Shown here one piece after another: positions 8,521 to 17,313 of a stretch of 64,000 nt of DNA (its first letter is position 1; each line of letters begins with the position of its first letter). The stretch spans positions 5,414 to 69,413 of the forward strand of contig CAZKKW010000001.1 in the NCBI GenBank assembly GCA_964553335.1. Direction: 5' to 3'. The notes below the pieces were generated by a model. It had not been told where the DNA came from. It worked only from the letters and a program-made list of their open reading frames with translations, and did no database searches. The position numbers were made by a program, and so were the translations under genes. This DNA comes from JACESI01 sp964553335. GTDB lineage: Bacteria > Pseudomonadota > Alphaproteobacteria > Rhizobiales > JACESI01.

Positions 8521-9306
8521 CTATCGTGAGGGTCGGCGGGGAATAAAACGACTGGTGTTTTTCATATAAGCGTCATAACCCTCTTTTTCTGGCAATAAAT
8601 GCTGCTCCAAAAGCGTAACGCCAGAAACACGCAGCAGTAAGAATGTTAAAAGCGCGGGCCCTACAAAGGCCCACCACGCGCCGCTAACGGCAAAACCACA
8701 TAGCCCAAAGCCCCACCACAAAACCATCTCACCAAAATAATTTGGATGCCGCGACCATGCCCAAAGACCTTGGGTCAAGGTTTTACCGTCGTTTTTCGAA
8801 TCAGATTTAAATTTCACCAATTGATAATCAGCAAGAGTTTCGAAAGCAAAGCCTGCGACAAACAGGCCTAAGCCGATTAAAAATATCGAAATATTGATCG
8901 GGTGTTCTAAAGTTTTTGTGATTGAAAATGCCGCATGTTGTGGGCTTGCGATAATCCACATGAGGACGGCTTGCAGGAGGAAAACCTTAAAGAGGCTCAA
9001 CCACCAAAATGACTTACCATTCTTGCGGCGCATCAAGGCATAGCGCCGATCTTCATCCTCTGATTTATGATGCCGCACACCCATGTGGATGCCTAGTCTA
9101 AGTGACCAAGCTATTGTAATTATTGATATAATACACAAATAAGGTGTCGTGTTTTGATGAAAGGCGATATAGATAAAGACAATAACAGCAAACCCTGGCC
9201 CCCAATAGATGTCCACCACACCAGCATCTTTCAATTTCACTTGAATCAGCCAAAAGCAAATAAAGCCGAGGAGTGTGATTAGGAATGTAAACAGGAGTAA
9301 ATTCAT
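8521..9306 (-). CDS. DUF1295 / steroid 5-alpha-reductase-like membrane protein
   Basis: The 261-residue protein has about seven hydrophobic segments and the DUF1295 signature in its second half: GLWAWSRHPNYFGEMVLWWG followed by a C-terminal EKEGYDAYMKNTSRFIPRRP. The RHPNYxGE motif is shared with isoprenylcysteine methyltransferases and steroid reductases, and marks the cofactor-binding end of the fold. DUF1295 proteins are predicted lipid-modifying oxidoreductases, mostly without tested substrates. The gene lies in opposite orientation between ldtR and ldtP, so it splits the regulator from its presumed target. Its stop overlaps the foot of the ldtR terminator region. Confidence 0.85.
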   Translation of the reverse strand: MNLLLFTFLITLLGFICFWLIQVKLKDAGVVDIYWGPGFAVIVFIYIAFHQNTTPYLCIISIITIAWSLRLGIHMGVRHHKSEDEDRRYALMRRKNGKSFWWLSLFKVFLLQAVLMWIIASPQHAAFSITKTLEHPINISIFLIGLGLFVAGFAFETLADYQLVKFKSDSKNDGKTLTQGLWAWSRHPNYFGEMVLWWGFGLCGFAVSGAWWAFVGPALLTFLLLRVSGVTLLEQHLLPEKEGYDAYMKNTSRFIPRRPSR

Positions 9307-9405
9307 TGCGGGGGCTTATTCCTAGTTGAATTAATGAAAAACAGTACCATATCTTAAATTATATCGGGCTGCTTTGATGGTTAAGGAATTGTTTCAATCA
9401 TTGTG

Positions 9406-9430
9406 GTGTGATATTGGCAAACAATCACAC
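9406..9430. promoter_or_regulatory. Inverted repeat upstream of ldtP, candidate operator
   Basis: GTGTGAT (9406-9412) and ATCACAC (9424-9430) form a perfect 7-bp inverted repeat with an 11-bp spacer, centred about 70 bp before the ldtP start. The arms are 18 bp apart centre to centre, a spacing that suits a dimeric regulator such as LdtR. The spacing is wrong for a CRP/FNR site (TGTGA-N6-TCACA). Assignment to LdtR is inference from proximity. Confidence 0.45.
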
Positions 9431-9488
9431 TATGGTCATTTTTGTGATGCTGTTTAATCTAGGTTGAATCTATTCTAGGAGCGTTCCT

Positions 9489-10745
9489 TTGAGCGATAAA
9501 CTTTCACGTAGAGGCTTTCTTGCCGGTAGTGCTGCTGCAATGTCTTCAATGGCGGCTGGCCTAAATGGCGCGGCTGCAGAGACAGATCAGATTTCCAATT
9601 TTTTGCAAAGTGAAAACCTAGCAGAATGGAATGATGGATTTGATGCTTTATCGTCTGCGAAAAAGGTCAGAAATTTTCAACCAACATTATCGCCGACATC
9701 TGTTCGCGATATCGAAAACTCGCTTCGTGAATATTCACAGCTCGTGAATAATGGTGGTTGGAACAAGGTTCCTGTTACGAAAAAACTAAGACTTGGAGCA
9801 CGCGACGAAAGTGTTCGCGCGCTTCGTCGTCGTTTGGCCATTTCAAAAGACCTTGATGGTGGCCTTGTTAATTCTACTGTGTTTGATTCATACGTTGAAG
9901 CAGCAGTTAGAAACTTTCAGGCTCGTCACGGCATGGCCGTTGACGGGGTGATTGGCCAGCTGACATTGGCAGCACTTAATGTTCCTGCTGAAGTTCGTTT
10001 CCGCCAGCTTGAAACCAACCTTGTGCGTTTGCGCTCGCTTTCAGGCTATCTTGGCAATCGCTACGTGATGGTGAATGTGCCGGCAGCAATCATTGAAACT
10101 GTAAATGATGGCCGCATTCATTCGCGCCACACTGCAGTTGTTGGCAAAATCGATAGACAAACGCCAATTTTGAACAGCAAAATTCATCAGGTGAATTTCA
10201 ATCCATTCTGGACTGTACCTCGCAGCATTATTCGTAAAGACTTAATCCCGATAATGCAGAAAGAACCTCAGTATCTGACAAATCATTCAATTCGTATTTT
10301 TGCGCCAGATGGGACAGAGATTCCGCCAGAAAAACTCGATTGGACGACAGAAGAAGCGGTGAATTATCGTTTCCGCCAAGACCCGGGTGAGAAAAATTCA
10401 TTGGGCCAAATGCGGATCAACTTTAAGAATCCGCATGCCGTCTATCTTCACGATACACCGAATAAAAATTTGTTTGGCAAAGAAGTACGCTTCCATTCAT
10501 CCGGTTGCGTTCGGGTTCAAAATGTTCGCGAATTCGTTCAGTGGCTCTTAAAAGACACCCCTGGTTGGGCGCGACCAAACATCGACCAGACGATCAAAGG
10601 TGGCGAACGTATTAACGCCAATATGACGAGGGCAGTGCCGCTTTATCTAACCTATGTCACGGCTTGGGGCTCGCCAGATGGTGTGGTTCATTTCCGCGAT
10701 GATGTTTATAATCGTGACGGATTAGGCCCAATCGCACTTCGCTAA
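9489..10745 (+). CDS. ldtP: L,D-transpeptidase LdtP-like, Tat-exported
   Basis: The 418-residue protein crosslinks or trims peptidoglycan peptides in the periplasm. It begins with a twin-arginine signal (SRRGFLAGSAAA, cleavage near AAAETDQ), has a peptidoglycan-binding domain at about residues 98-160 (LGARDESVRALRRRL, FQARHGMAVDGVIGQLTLAA) and a YkuD catalytic domain at about 190-380. The catalytic motif is FHSSGCVRV with Cys340. The upstream His is in YLHDTP. The start is TTG 9489, supported by TAGGAG seven bases upstream and by the signal peptide beginning immediately. It resembles LdtP, the target of LdtR, and has an inverted repeat in its promoter region. Confidence 0.9.
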   Translation: MSDKLSRRGFLAGSAAAMSSMAAGLNGAAAETDQISNFLQSENLAEWNDGFDALSSAKKVRNFQPTLSPTSVRDIENSLREYSQLVNNGGWNKVPVTKKLRLGARDESVRALRRRLAISKDLDGGLVNSTVFDSYVEAAVRNFQARHGMAVDGVIGQLTLAALNVPAEVRFRQLETNLVRLRSLSGYLGNRYVMVNVPAAIIETVNDGRIHSRHTAVVGKIDRQTPILNSKIHQVNFNPFWTVPRSIIRKDLIPIMQKEPQYLTNHSIRIFAPDGTEIPPEKLDWTTEEAVNYRFRQDPGEKNSLGQMRINFKNPHAVYLHDTPNKNLFGKEVRFHSSGCVRVQNVREFVQWLLKDTPGWARPNIDQTIKGGERINANMTRAVPLYLTYVTAWGSPDGVVHFRDDVYNRDGLGPIALR

Positions 10746-10801
10746 GGCTGAAGGTGGGCACGCTGATGCGTGAACGGGGTGACAAAGTATAGGAGCGCGT
10801 G

Positions 10802-11044
10802 ATGAGTGAAGCGACATTCTATCTCGAGTTCCTGACTATGGGTAATCAAGTCAAAGTCATGGCCATTGATCCTGAAACAGGGATCGAAGTTTCCATCATC
10901 GCGCCCCAAACAGCTTCGCAATCAGAAATGAGTAATGTGGCGGTTGAAAAACTGAAGCGTCGCATTAAACAAGAGGCTGAACAAGAAACCGCAAAAGCGA
11001 GCAAAAGCCCCGTTGACAGTTCAGGGCGCGGCATTTTGGTATAA
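10802..11044 (+). CDS. Small conserved hypothetical protein
   Basis: The 80-residue product begins MSEATFYLEFLTMGNQVKVM and continues AIDPETGIEVSIIAP, then a helical charged tail. It has no signal peptide or membrane segment, so it is probably cytoplasmic. A predicted beta-rich first half and a helical second half are all that can be said. AGGAG at 10791-10795 sits six bases before ATG 10802, which decides this start over the GTG three bases earlier. I associate this kind of small protein upstream of glyA with Hyphomicrobiales genomes, but I do not know a function. It is separated from glyA by 200 bp. Confidence 0.75.
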   Translation: MSEATFYLEFLTMGNQVKVMAIDPETGIEVSIIAPQTASQSEMSNVAVEKLKRRIKQEAEQETAKASKSPVDSSGRGILV

Positions 11045-11246
11045 ACGCCAATATCCCCTTGAGTTTTCCACAGACTCCGTTACATAGAGCGCCTTGATGT
11101 TAGGGCGCCTGATAATCCTGTTTGCGATAATCCTATTTTGATTTTCCATGCATGGTCCAACATCACTTTGAATTCTAAACGCTCTTCGTTTGGACGTGGA
11201 GGAGTAAACCAACCCAAAAGCAGTTGATTGCTTTAAGGAGAATAAA

Positions 11247-12560
11247 TTGTCCGCTGATAAAAATAACCACTGCACACCTTATGCCGCTGATTTCTTTTCA
11301 AAAAGAGTTGCTGACACAGATCCTGTTGTCGCTGCAGCCATTGCAAAAGAACATGGACGTCAGTCCCAAGAAATTGAGTTGATTGCGTCAGAAAACATTG
11401 CCTCACGCGCTGTTTTGGATGCACAAGGCTCGGTGATGACGAACAAATATGCAGAAGGCTACTCCGGTCGGCGCTATTATGGTGGTTGTCACTACGTTGA
11501 TTTGGTTGAAGATGCAGCAATTGATCGCGCGAAAGAGCTGTTTGACTGCGGTTTTGCCAATGTTCAGCCAAATTCAGGCAGTCAGGCAAACCAAGCGGTG
11601 GCTCTTGCGCTTCTTAAGCCGGGCGACACCATTTTGGGTATGAGCCTCGATGCAGGTGGGCACTTGACCCACGGTGCGAAACCAAACTTGTCAGGGAAAT
11701 GGTTTAACCCTGTGCAATATGGTGTGAAGGAAAGCGACGGTCAGATTGATTACGATCAAGTACGCGCTTTAGCCCATGAGCATAAGCCTAAAATGATCAT
11801 TGCGGGTGGTTCTGCCTATAGCCCAATCATTGATTTTGCGAAATTCCGCGAGATTGCTGATGAAGTGGAGGCATATTTGCACGTCGATATGGCGCATTTT
11901 GCCGGTCTTGTTGCTGGTGGTGCCCATCCAAGCCCATTCCCACATGCGCACGTTGCAACAACCACGACCCACAAAACTCTACGTGGTCCTCGTGGTGGCA
12001 TGGTTTTGACTAATGATGAGGCAATTGCCAAGAAAATCAATTCAGCCGTCTTCCCAGGCCTTCAAGGTGGCCCATTGATGCATGTTATTGCTGGTAAAGC
12101 AGTGGCATTTGGAGAAGCGCTGACCCCTGAATATAAAACCTATATCGCGCAAGTTGTTGAAAATGCTAAAGCATTAGCAAACAATTTGATCGGCAATGGT
12201 TTTGATATCGTCTCAGGTGGAACAGACACCCATTTGATGTTGGTTGACCTTCGTCCGAAAGGTTTGACGGGTAATGTGGCTGAGAAAGCACTTGGTCGTG
12301 CCTTCATTACCTGTAATAAAAACGGCGTACCTTTTGATCCTGAAAAACCAATGGTAACATCTGGTATCCGCCTTGGTACGCCAGCTGCAACGACCCGTGG
12401 TTTTGGTGTTGCTGAATTCCAACAAGTGGGTGATTTGATCACTGAGGTACTTGATGGATTGAAAGCAAACGGCGAAGAGGGTAATGCTAGTGTTGAAACG
12501 GCTGTCCGCGAGAAAGTGATAGCATTGACCTCACGTTTCCCGATTTACGGCGAACTCTAG
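11247..12560 (+). CDS. glyA: Serine hydroxymethyltransferase
   Basis: GlyA is a PLP enzyme that converts serine and tetrahydrofolate into glycine and methylenetetrahydrofolate, the main source of one-carbon units. The 437-residue product has the expected motifs: IELIASENIAS, NKYAEGYSGRRYYGGC, VDMAHFAGLVAGG and the PLP lysine Lys243 in TTTTHKTLRGPRGG. The start is TTG 11247, with AAGGAG seven bases upstream. The 200-bp leader before it holds a GC-rich inverted repeat near 11088-11110 but nothing I can name as a riboswitch. nrdR follows after 20 bp, so glyA likely heads an operon running through the riboflavin genes. Confidence 0.97.
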   Translation: MSADKNNHCTPYAADFFSKRVADTDPVVAAAIAKEHGRQSQEIELIASENIASRAVLDAQGSVMTNKYAEGYSGRRYYGGCHYVDLVEDAAIDRAKELFDCGFANVQPNSGSQANQAVALALLKPGDTILGMSLDAGGHLTHGAKPNLSGKWFNPVQYGVKESDGQIDYDQVRALAHEHKPKMIIAGGSAYSPIIDFAKFREIADEVEAYLHVDMAHFAGLVAGGAHPSPFPHAHVATTTTHKTLRGPRGGMVLTNDEAIAKKINSAVFPGLQGGPLMHVIAGKAVAFGEALTPEYKTYIAQVVENAKALANNLIGNGFDIVSGGTDTHLMLVDLRPKGLTGNVAEKALGRAFITCNKNGVPFDPEKPMVTSGIRLGTPAATTRGFGVAEFQQVGDLITEVLDGLKANGEEGNASVETAVREKVIALTSRFPIYGEL

Positions 12561-12580
12561 CGAAAAGTGAATTCTGGCCC

Positions 12581-13057
12581 ATGCGATGTCCTTTCTGTCT
12601 AAGCGATAATACGCAGGTAAAGGATTCACGTCCTAGCGAAGACAATACGGCCATTCGCCGCAGACGCATTTGTGCAGACTGCGGCGGGCGCTTTACCACG
12701 TTCGAGCGCGTTCAACTGCGCGAATTGACCGTGGCCAAAAAATCTGGCCGTAAAGTTCCCTTTGACCGCGATAAACTTACACGCTCTGTTCAAGTGGCGT
12801 TGAGAAAGCGCAATGTTGACCCTGACCGGATTGATCGGCTTGTCAGTGGTATTGTGCGACAGCTTGAAAGTTCTGGTGAGGCTGAGATTGAATCAGAACA
12901 AGTTGGCCAGCTTATTATGCAGCGGCTAAAAGAGCTTGATGATGTGGCTTACGTTCGGTTTGCCTCTGTCTATCGCAACTTTCGCGAGGCGAAAGACTTC
13001 GCTGCCGTTTTGGGTGAATTATCTCCTGAAGAAGATAATTTGCCGGATGACGAGTGA
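12581..13057 (+). CDS. nrdR: Transcriptional repressor NrdR
   Basis: NrdR represses ribonucleotide reductase genes, sensing ATP and dATP. The 158-residue protein has an N-terminal zinc ribbon with Cys3, Cys6, Cys31 and Cys34 (MRCPFC and CADCGGRFTTFE) and an ATP-cone from about residue 49 (KKSGRKVPFDRDKLTRSV). Length is standard. Its DNA site is a pair of 16-bp NrdR boxes; a good candidate pair lies upstream of nrdJ at 27560-27606 in this window. It is 20 bp after glyA and 3 bp before ribD, a typical alphaproteobacterial arrangement. Confidence 0.97.
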   Translation: MRCPFCLSDNTQVKDSRPSEDNTAIRRRRICADCGGRFTTFERVQLRELTVAKKSGRKVPFDRDKLTRSVQVALRKRNVDPDRIDRLVSGIVRQLESSGEAEIESEQVGQLIMQRLKELDDVAYVRFASVYRNFREAKDFAAVLGELSPEEDNLPDDE

Positions 13058-13060
13058 CCC

Positions 13061-14215
13061 ATGTCTTGCGATCAGCAAAGTGTTCAACTTGATAATTTGA
13101 TGATCGATCTTGATCGGCGTTTCTTAAACGCGTCGATTGATCTGGGCTATAAGTACATTGGACGAACCGCCCCGAACCCCTCTGTGGGCGCTATCATTGT
13201 ACGTTTTGAGAGTGACGGTCCAAAAGTTGTTGGTCGCGGTGTAACGGGTGACGGTGGGCGGCCTCATGGTGAGGTTGCAGCCCTTAGTGAAGCAGGGGAA
13301 CTTGCACAAGGTGCAACGTGTTATGTGAGCTTGGAGCCATGTGCCCACCACGGAAAGACACCGCCTTGCGTTGAAGCGCTTTTGCACGCTGGCATTGCTC
13401 GCGTTGTTATTGCAATGGAAGACCCTGACCCTCGTGTTAAAGGCCGTGGCACTTCTTTTTTGCGTGAGAATGGGATCACTGTTTTTGAATTTGTTGAAAG
13501 TGCCAAAGCGCTCAGAGCGAACCTCGGGCATATTACGCGTATCCAACTTGCGCGGCCTGCCGTCACCTTGAAACTTGCTGTTTCAAAAGACGGTAAGATT
13601 GGCCGCAAAGGCGAGGGCTTCATCAAAATCACCAATGATTTATCCCGTAGAGCCGCTCATGCCATGCGTGCGCGTTCTGATACGGTGTTGGTTGGTATTG
13701 GGACAATCCTTGCTGATGATCCAGATCTAACATGCCGATTGCCGGGTTTGGAAAGCTGGTCAAAGCCACGCTTGATACTGGATACCAAAGCCCAAACACC
13801 GCTTGATGCGAAGCTGTTTGATAAAATTGACGATGTACCGGTCCACATTGTTGTGGGTGAAGAAGCTGATGAGAGTAAAGTGATTGCTCTTGAAGAACGC
13901 GGTGCTGGTTTAATCCGTATGGAAAACACAGGCAAAGAGCTGGTTCTTGAAAGCTTGTTGATGCGTCTGGCGGAAGAGGGGATGACAAACCTCTTTGTTG
14001 AAGGCGGTCAGCAAGTAGCAAGTGCGTTTTTGGATGCTGGTTTGGTGGATCGTGTCCACCTGTTCCACGGCCAAGAAGAACTTGGCGATGTTGACACTAT
14101 TCACCCCCTTACTGACAATCGCGATATTTCTGACGTGTTGCCATCGGCTGGTTTTGAAATTGTCGATACAGCCAATTACGACGGCGATCTGCTGGAAACG
14201 TGGGAGCGATCCTAG
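13061..14215 (+). CDS. ribD: Bifunctional riboflavin biosynthesis deaminase/reductase RibD
   Basis: RibD carries out the second and third steps of riboflavin synthesis: deamination of the pyrimidinone derived from GTP, then NADPH-dependent reduction of its ribosyl side chain. The 384-residue product has the N-terminal deaminase (His69-Gly70-Glu71 in PHGEVAAL, Cys94 and Cys103 in SLEPCAHHGKTPPC) and a C-terminal reductase from about residue 165 (RPAVTLKLAVSKDGKI, DTVLVGIGTILADDPDL, LFVEGGQQVASAFL). ATG 13061 directly follows nrdR; a second in-frame ATG at 13100 would also give a full domain. The stop is immediately followed by the ribE start. Confidence 0.96.
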   Translation: MSCDQQSVQLDNLMIDLDRRFLNASIDLGYKYIGRTAPNPSVGAIIVRFESDGPKVVGRGVTGDGGRPHGEVAALSEAGELAQGATCYVSLEPCAHHGKTPPCVEALLHAGIARVVIAMEDPDPRVKGRGTSFLRENGITVFEFVESAKALRANLGHITRIQLARPAVTLKLAVSKDGKIGRKGEGFIKITNDLSRRAAHAMRARSDTVLVGIGTILADDPDLTCRLPGLESWSKPRLILDTKAQTPLDAKLFDKIDDVPVHIVVGEEADESKVIALEERGAGLIRMENTGKELVLESLLMRLAEEGMTNLFVEGGQQVASAFLDAGLVDRVHLFHGQEELGDVDTIHPLTDNRDISDVLPSAGFEIVDTANYDGDLLETWERS

Positions 14216-14827
14216 ATGTTTACCGGTATTGTCACAGATCAAGGTAAAATCTTAGTCGCTGAAGATCGCCCAAGTGGCCGTTATTTCAAGGTTACAACAG
14301 CCTATGACGCTGAAGGCATTGATATTGGCGCTTCTATTTCCTGCAATGGTTGCTGTTTAACGGTGACTGAATTATCTGCCAAAGGTGAACCCAATTGGTT
14401 TACCGTTGAAGCATGGGCGGAAGCTTTAGAACTTACCAATGCGGTTAACTGGCAAGTTGGCACAACGATCAACTTAGAGCGATCACTCAAGCATGGCGAT
14501 GAATATGGTGGTCATATGGTGAGCGGTCATGTGGATGGCGTTGCTGAAATCACAAAGGTCGAACAAGAGGGCGAGGCAACGCGCTTCACGCTCAAAGCAC
14601 CTGATCATTTAGCCAAGTTTATTGTACCCAAAGGATCGGTGACACTTGATGGAACCTCTCTCACTGTGAATAGAGTAGAGGGCGCGACATTTGACGTTTT
14701 GATCATCCGCCACACACTTGAAGTGACCACATGGGGCCATTTGGGTGAGGGTGACAGGATAAATCTCGAAGTTGACCAGATTGCACGCTATGTTGTTAGC
14801 CTTATGGAACGGCAACAGTCGCTTTAA
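14216..14827 (+). CDS. ribE: Riboflavin synthase alpha subunit
   Basis: This enzyme dismutates two 6,7-dimethyl-8-ribityllumazine molecules into riboflavin and a pyrimidine. The 203-residue product starts with the signature MFTGIVTDQGKI and has the expected two lumazine-binding barrels: SISCNGCCLTV in the first and SVTLDGTSLTVN in the second, with YGGHMVSGHVDG between. The C-terminal trimerisation helix ends EVDQIARYVVSLME. The start abuts the ribD stop with no gap, consistent with translational coupling. Confidence 0.96.
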   Translation: MFTGIVTDQGKILVAEDRPSGRYFKVTTAYDAEGIDIGASISCNGCCLTVTELSAKGEPNWFTVEAWAEALELTNAVNWQVGTTINLERSLKHGDEYGGHMVSGHVDGVAEITKVEQEGEATRFTLKAPDHLAKFIVPKGSVTLDGTSLTVNRVEGATFDVLIIRHTLEVTTWGHLGEGDRINLEVDQIARYVVSLMERQQSL

Positions 14828-14905
14828 CGCACATAATGCTGGACAAGCGCCCTTAGCTGTGGTGCAAGCACCCTTCAACGACGCATTTAAAACAGGTATT
14901 GCAAA

Positions 14906-15367
14906 ATGGCCGCAAAAGCCCCCAAACTTCTGATTATCGAAGCCCCTTATTATGAAGATATTTCTGCCGCTCTTCGCGAAGGTGCTGAGGCGGCACTTAA
15001 GGCGGCGGGCGCAAGCTTTGATGCGATCGCTGTGCCGGGTGTGTTGGAGATTCCAGCAGCCGTTGCAATCACTCTTGAGGCGATTGAAACAGGGCGCGTC
15101 CATTATGATGGTTTTGTTCTTCTAGGCTGTGTCATTCGTGGTGAAACCACCCATTATGATATTGTCGCTAATGAATCAGCACGTGCCATCATGGACCTTA
15201 GCGTGTCGTCACCTGTCGGCATTGGTAATGGCATTCAAACGGTTGAGAATGAAGATCAAGCATGGGCGCGGGCGAAGATGTCTGACAAAGACAAAGGCGG
15301 CGGCGCGGCAAGGGCGGCTCTGGCCATGATTGAACTGTCAAACAAGATGCTGGGACAATCAGCATAA
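14906..15367 (+). CDS. ribH: 6,7-dimethyl-8-ribityllumazine synthase
   Basis: RibH joins the ribityl-pyrimidine with dihydroxybutanone phosphate to make lumazine, the substrate of riboflavin synthase. The 153-residue product carries APYYEDISAALREGA, the VPGVLEIPAAV loop that binds substrate, and LGCVIRGETTHYD with the catalytic His (second of TTHYD region) and phosphate contact. The C-terminal half has PVGIGNGIQTVENEDQA; the usual family form is FGVLTTEN here, with GNGIQTVEN a common alphaproteobacterial version. Its stop overlaps the nusB start (TAATG). No dihydroxybutanone phosphate synthase gene is in the window. Confidence 0.95.
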   Translation: MAAKAPKLLIIEAPYYEDISAALREGAEAALKAAGASFDAIAVPGVLEIPAAVAITLEAIETGRVHYDGFVLLGCVIRGETTHYDIVANESARAIMDLSVSSPVGIGNGIQTVENEDQAWARAKMSDKDKGGGAARAALAMIELSNKMLGQSA

Positions 15368-15858
15368 TGGCTGGCCAAACAAACGATAAATCACTTGATA
15401 AGCCCGTCAATAAGCGCGGAGCTGCAAGACTTGCGGCTGTTCAAGCCCTTTACCAAATGGAACTCAGCGGCGCGACCTTGCCTGAGATCGTTGCAGAATA
15501 TGAAGAGACGAGACTGGGCAGTGATATTGATGGCGATCAATATTTGGAAGCAGACAGCGCCTATTTCCGTGGCCTCATTGCTGGGGTGGTGGGAGATCAA
15601 AAAACCATCGACCCCGAAATCAATGATGCGTTGACGCCAGACTGGCCTTTAAGCCGGATAGACATCACGCTTCGCTCGGTCCTTCGTTGTGGAACGTTTG
15701 AACTGCAAAAGCGCAAAGACGTTCCCGCCCGCGTGATCATCAATGAATATGTCAATGTGGCTAAGGCCTTTTTTGAAATTGATGAACCGCGTATGGTCAA
15801 CGGCGTGCTTGATCGTTTGGCGCGAAAGCACCGCGAAGACGAGGTTGATCGTAAGTAA
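15367..15858 (+). CDS. nusB: Transcription antitermination factor NusB
   Basis: NusB binds boxA RNA with NusE (ribosomal protein S10) and supports antitermination on rRNA operons. The 163-residue all-helical protein starts after a 15-residue polar lead with RGAARLAAVQALYQME, and has RIDITLRSVLRCGTFEL and ARVIINEYVNVAKAF in the second half, both standard NusB elements. The start codon overlaps the ribH stop by one base. The rib-nusB-thiL order is common in proteobacteria. Confidence 0.95.
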   Translation: MAGQTNDKSLDKPVNKRGAARLAAVQALYQMELSGATLPEIVAEYEETRLGSDIDGDQYLEADSAYFRGLIAGVVGDQKTIDPEINDALTPDWPLSRIDITLRSVLRCGTFELQKRKDVPARVIINEYVNVAKAFFEIDEPRMVNGVLDRLARKHREDEVDRK

Positions 15859-15866
15859 GGGTCTCA

Positions 15867-16856
15867 ATGCAAGATAAGCCCAGCGAATTTGAACTGATTG
15901 AGCGCTATCTGCGCCCACTTGCAACGGACCCGTGTGCTTTCTCGCTGAAAGATGATGCCGCAATCTTGGATGTGCCGTCAGGTCAGCAACTGGTGGTGAG
16001 TAAAGACTTGCTGATTGAGGGGCGTCATTTCTTCGCCGATGATGCGCCAAAACTGATCGCTCAAAAAGCAGTCCGCAGCAATGTTTCTGACCTCATATCA
16101 AAAGGGGCGAAGCCTTATCGCTATAGCCTCGGTCTCGCATTTTCACAGCCTCCATCTCATTCCTTCATTGAGGCGTTTGCGGAAGGGTTGCAGGAAGATC
16201 AAACAAAATATGATTGGTCATTGATTGGTGGTGATACGACAAAAAGCCCATCTGATTTTATGATTTCAATCACCGCTTACGGTCTTTGCGGCGAGGGGCA
16301 AATGGTGCGGCGCTCAGGGGCTAAGGTTGGCGATCAGCTTTATGTAAGCGGCACACTTGGCGATAGCGCGCTTGGTCTTTGTCTTCGTCAAAAGCCAGAG
16401 TTGTTCACTTCATTGGATGGTGAGGCGCAAACTTATTTGAAGGATGCCTATTTGCTGCCGCAGCCACCAAACGGTCTGGAGGGCGCAATTTCAAGATATG
16501 CCTCAGCTTCGATGGATATTTCTGACGGGTTGTTTTCCGATCTCGCTCATATGTGCCGTGCAAGCGGGGTTTCTGCGACGGTCGACGATCAAGCCATCCC
16601 ATTAAGTGATGCGGCAAAAGCCGCGATTGCAGCCGAGCGGAGCTTGCTAAAAACGACGCTTATTGGGGGGGATGATTATCAATGTTTGATAGCCGTCTCA
16701 CCTGAGCAAGAAGAGGCGTTTAAGGGTCTATGCGCTGATAAAAAACTTAAAATCCAAAAAATAGGTGACTTTACAAATCTAACTGAACCATTGTTCCAAT
16801 TAACAAATGGTGGTGAGCACTTGAGTGGTGAGTTGAACGGGTTTACTCATTTTTAG
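15867..16856 (+). CDS. thiL: Thiamine-monophosphate kinase
   Basis: ThiL phosphorylates thiamine monophosphate to the active cofactor thiamine diphosphate. The 329-residue product starts near SEFELIERYLRPLA and has the AIR-synthase-like ATP-grasp fold with KDDAAILD, ISKDLL-type VVSKDLLIEGRHF, the SDLISKGAKPY helix and GGDTTKS. The second half has ASMDISDGLFSDLAHMC and LIGGDDYQCLI (metal and phosphate binding). It lies 8 bp after nusB. The window also encodes a TPP-dependent indolepyruvate oxidoreductase that would need the product. Confidence 0.95.
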   Translation: MQDKPSEFELIERYLRPLATDPCAFSLKDDAAILDVPSGQQLVVSKDLLIEGRHFFADDAPKLIAQKAVRSNVSDLISKGAKPYRYSLGLAFSQPPSHSFIEAFAEGLQEDQTKYDWSLIGGDTTKSPSDFMISITAYGLCGEGQMVRRSGAKVGDQLYVSGTLGDSALGLCLRQKPELFTSLDGEAQTYLKDAYLLPQPPNGLEGAISRYASASMDISDGLFSDLAHMCRASGVSATVDDQAIPLSDAAKAAIAAERSLLKTTLIGGDDYQCLIAVSPEQEEAFKGLCADKKLKIQKIGDFTNLTEPLFQLTNGGEHLSGELNGFTHF

Positions 16857-16861
16857 GTCGA

Positions 16862-17083
16862 TTGATCATCGTTTATGGGAAACAGTTAGGCCAACAATGT
16901 CATCCTCTTTTTGGGGCAATGGCTGCAGCCTTGTTCATGCGCCGGTTTGGCCGCCGAGCTGGTTTGCTGCTTGGTTTGGCCATAGGGGTTTTTGCGGGTA
17001 TAGGGTTCCCATTGGTGGGAACTTGCGCGGTTGTTTTGTTGGCTCAACGCCAATCAATTGCAGCATTTGAAGCCAGATTTTGA
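16862..17083 (+). CDS. Possible small membrane protein
   Basis: A 73-codon frame begins at TTG 16862, five bases after thiL. Its product has a hydrophobic stretch at about residues 34-60 (RAGLLLGLAIGVFAGIGF and CAVVLLAQR). The N-terminal half includes AAALFMRRFGRRAG, so a start at one of the internal ATGs (for example 16919) is also possible. There is no strong ribosome binding site and I do not recognise a family. A competing shorter frame from ATG 16898 gives a Trp- and Gly-rich sequence that looks less protein-like. Treat as tentative. Confidence 0.4.
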   Translation: MIIVYGKQLGQQCHPLFGAMAAALFMRRFGRRAGLLLGLAIGVFAGIGFPLVGTCAVVLLAQRQSIAAFEARF

Positions 17084-17313
17084 TTTTATGTAAGCCAAAA
17101 GTAGTAGCGCTCACTGCCATTGAGTTATGAATACGCATTTTTCGCCTAAGAATGGCCAGTTCTAACTAAAGTACACTTGATTCAGTTCACAGTTCCGTTA
17201 ACAGTTCATCCCGATCAATGCATAAATCCACTTTTGTGGTTTTATGAATTCTTATCCTTAGGGGGAGGGCATATTTGTCTAGTCTAAGGGTTTAATTGGA
17301 GGAAATAACTAAA

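Noticed and set aside
9406..9430. CRP/FNR-type site upstream of ldtP
   Set aside because: The arms resemble TGTGA/TCACA but the spacer is 13 bases between those pentamers, not 6.
11045..11246. Glycine or folate riboswitch before glyA
   Set aside because: A GC-rich inverted repeat is present but no conserved riboswitch core could be recognised.
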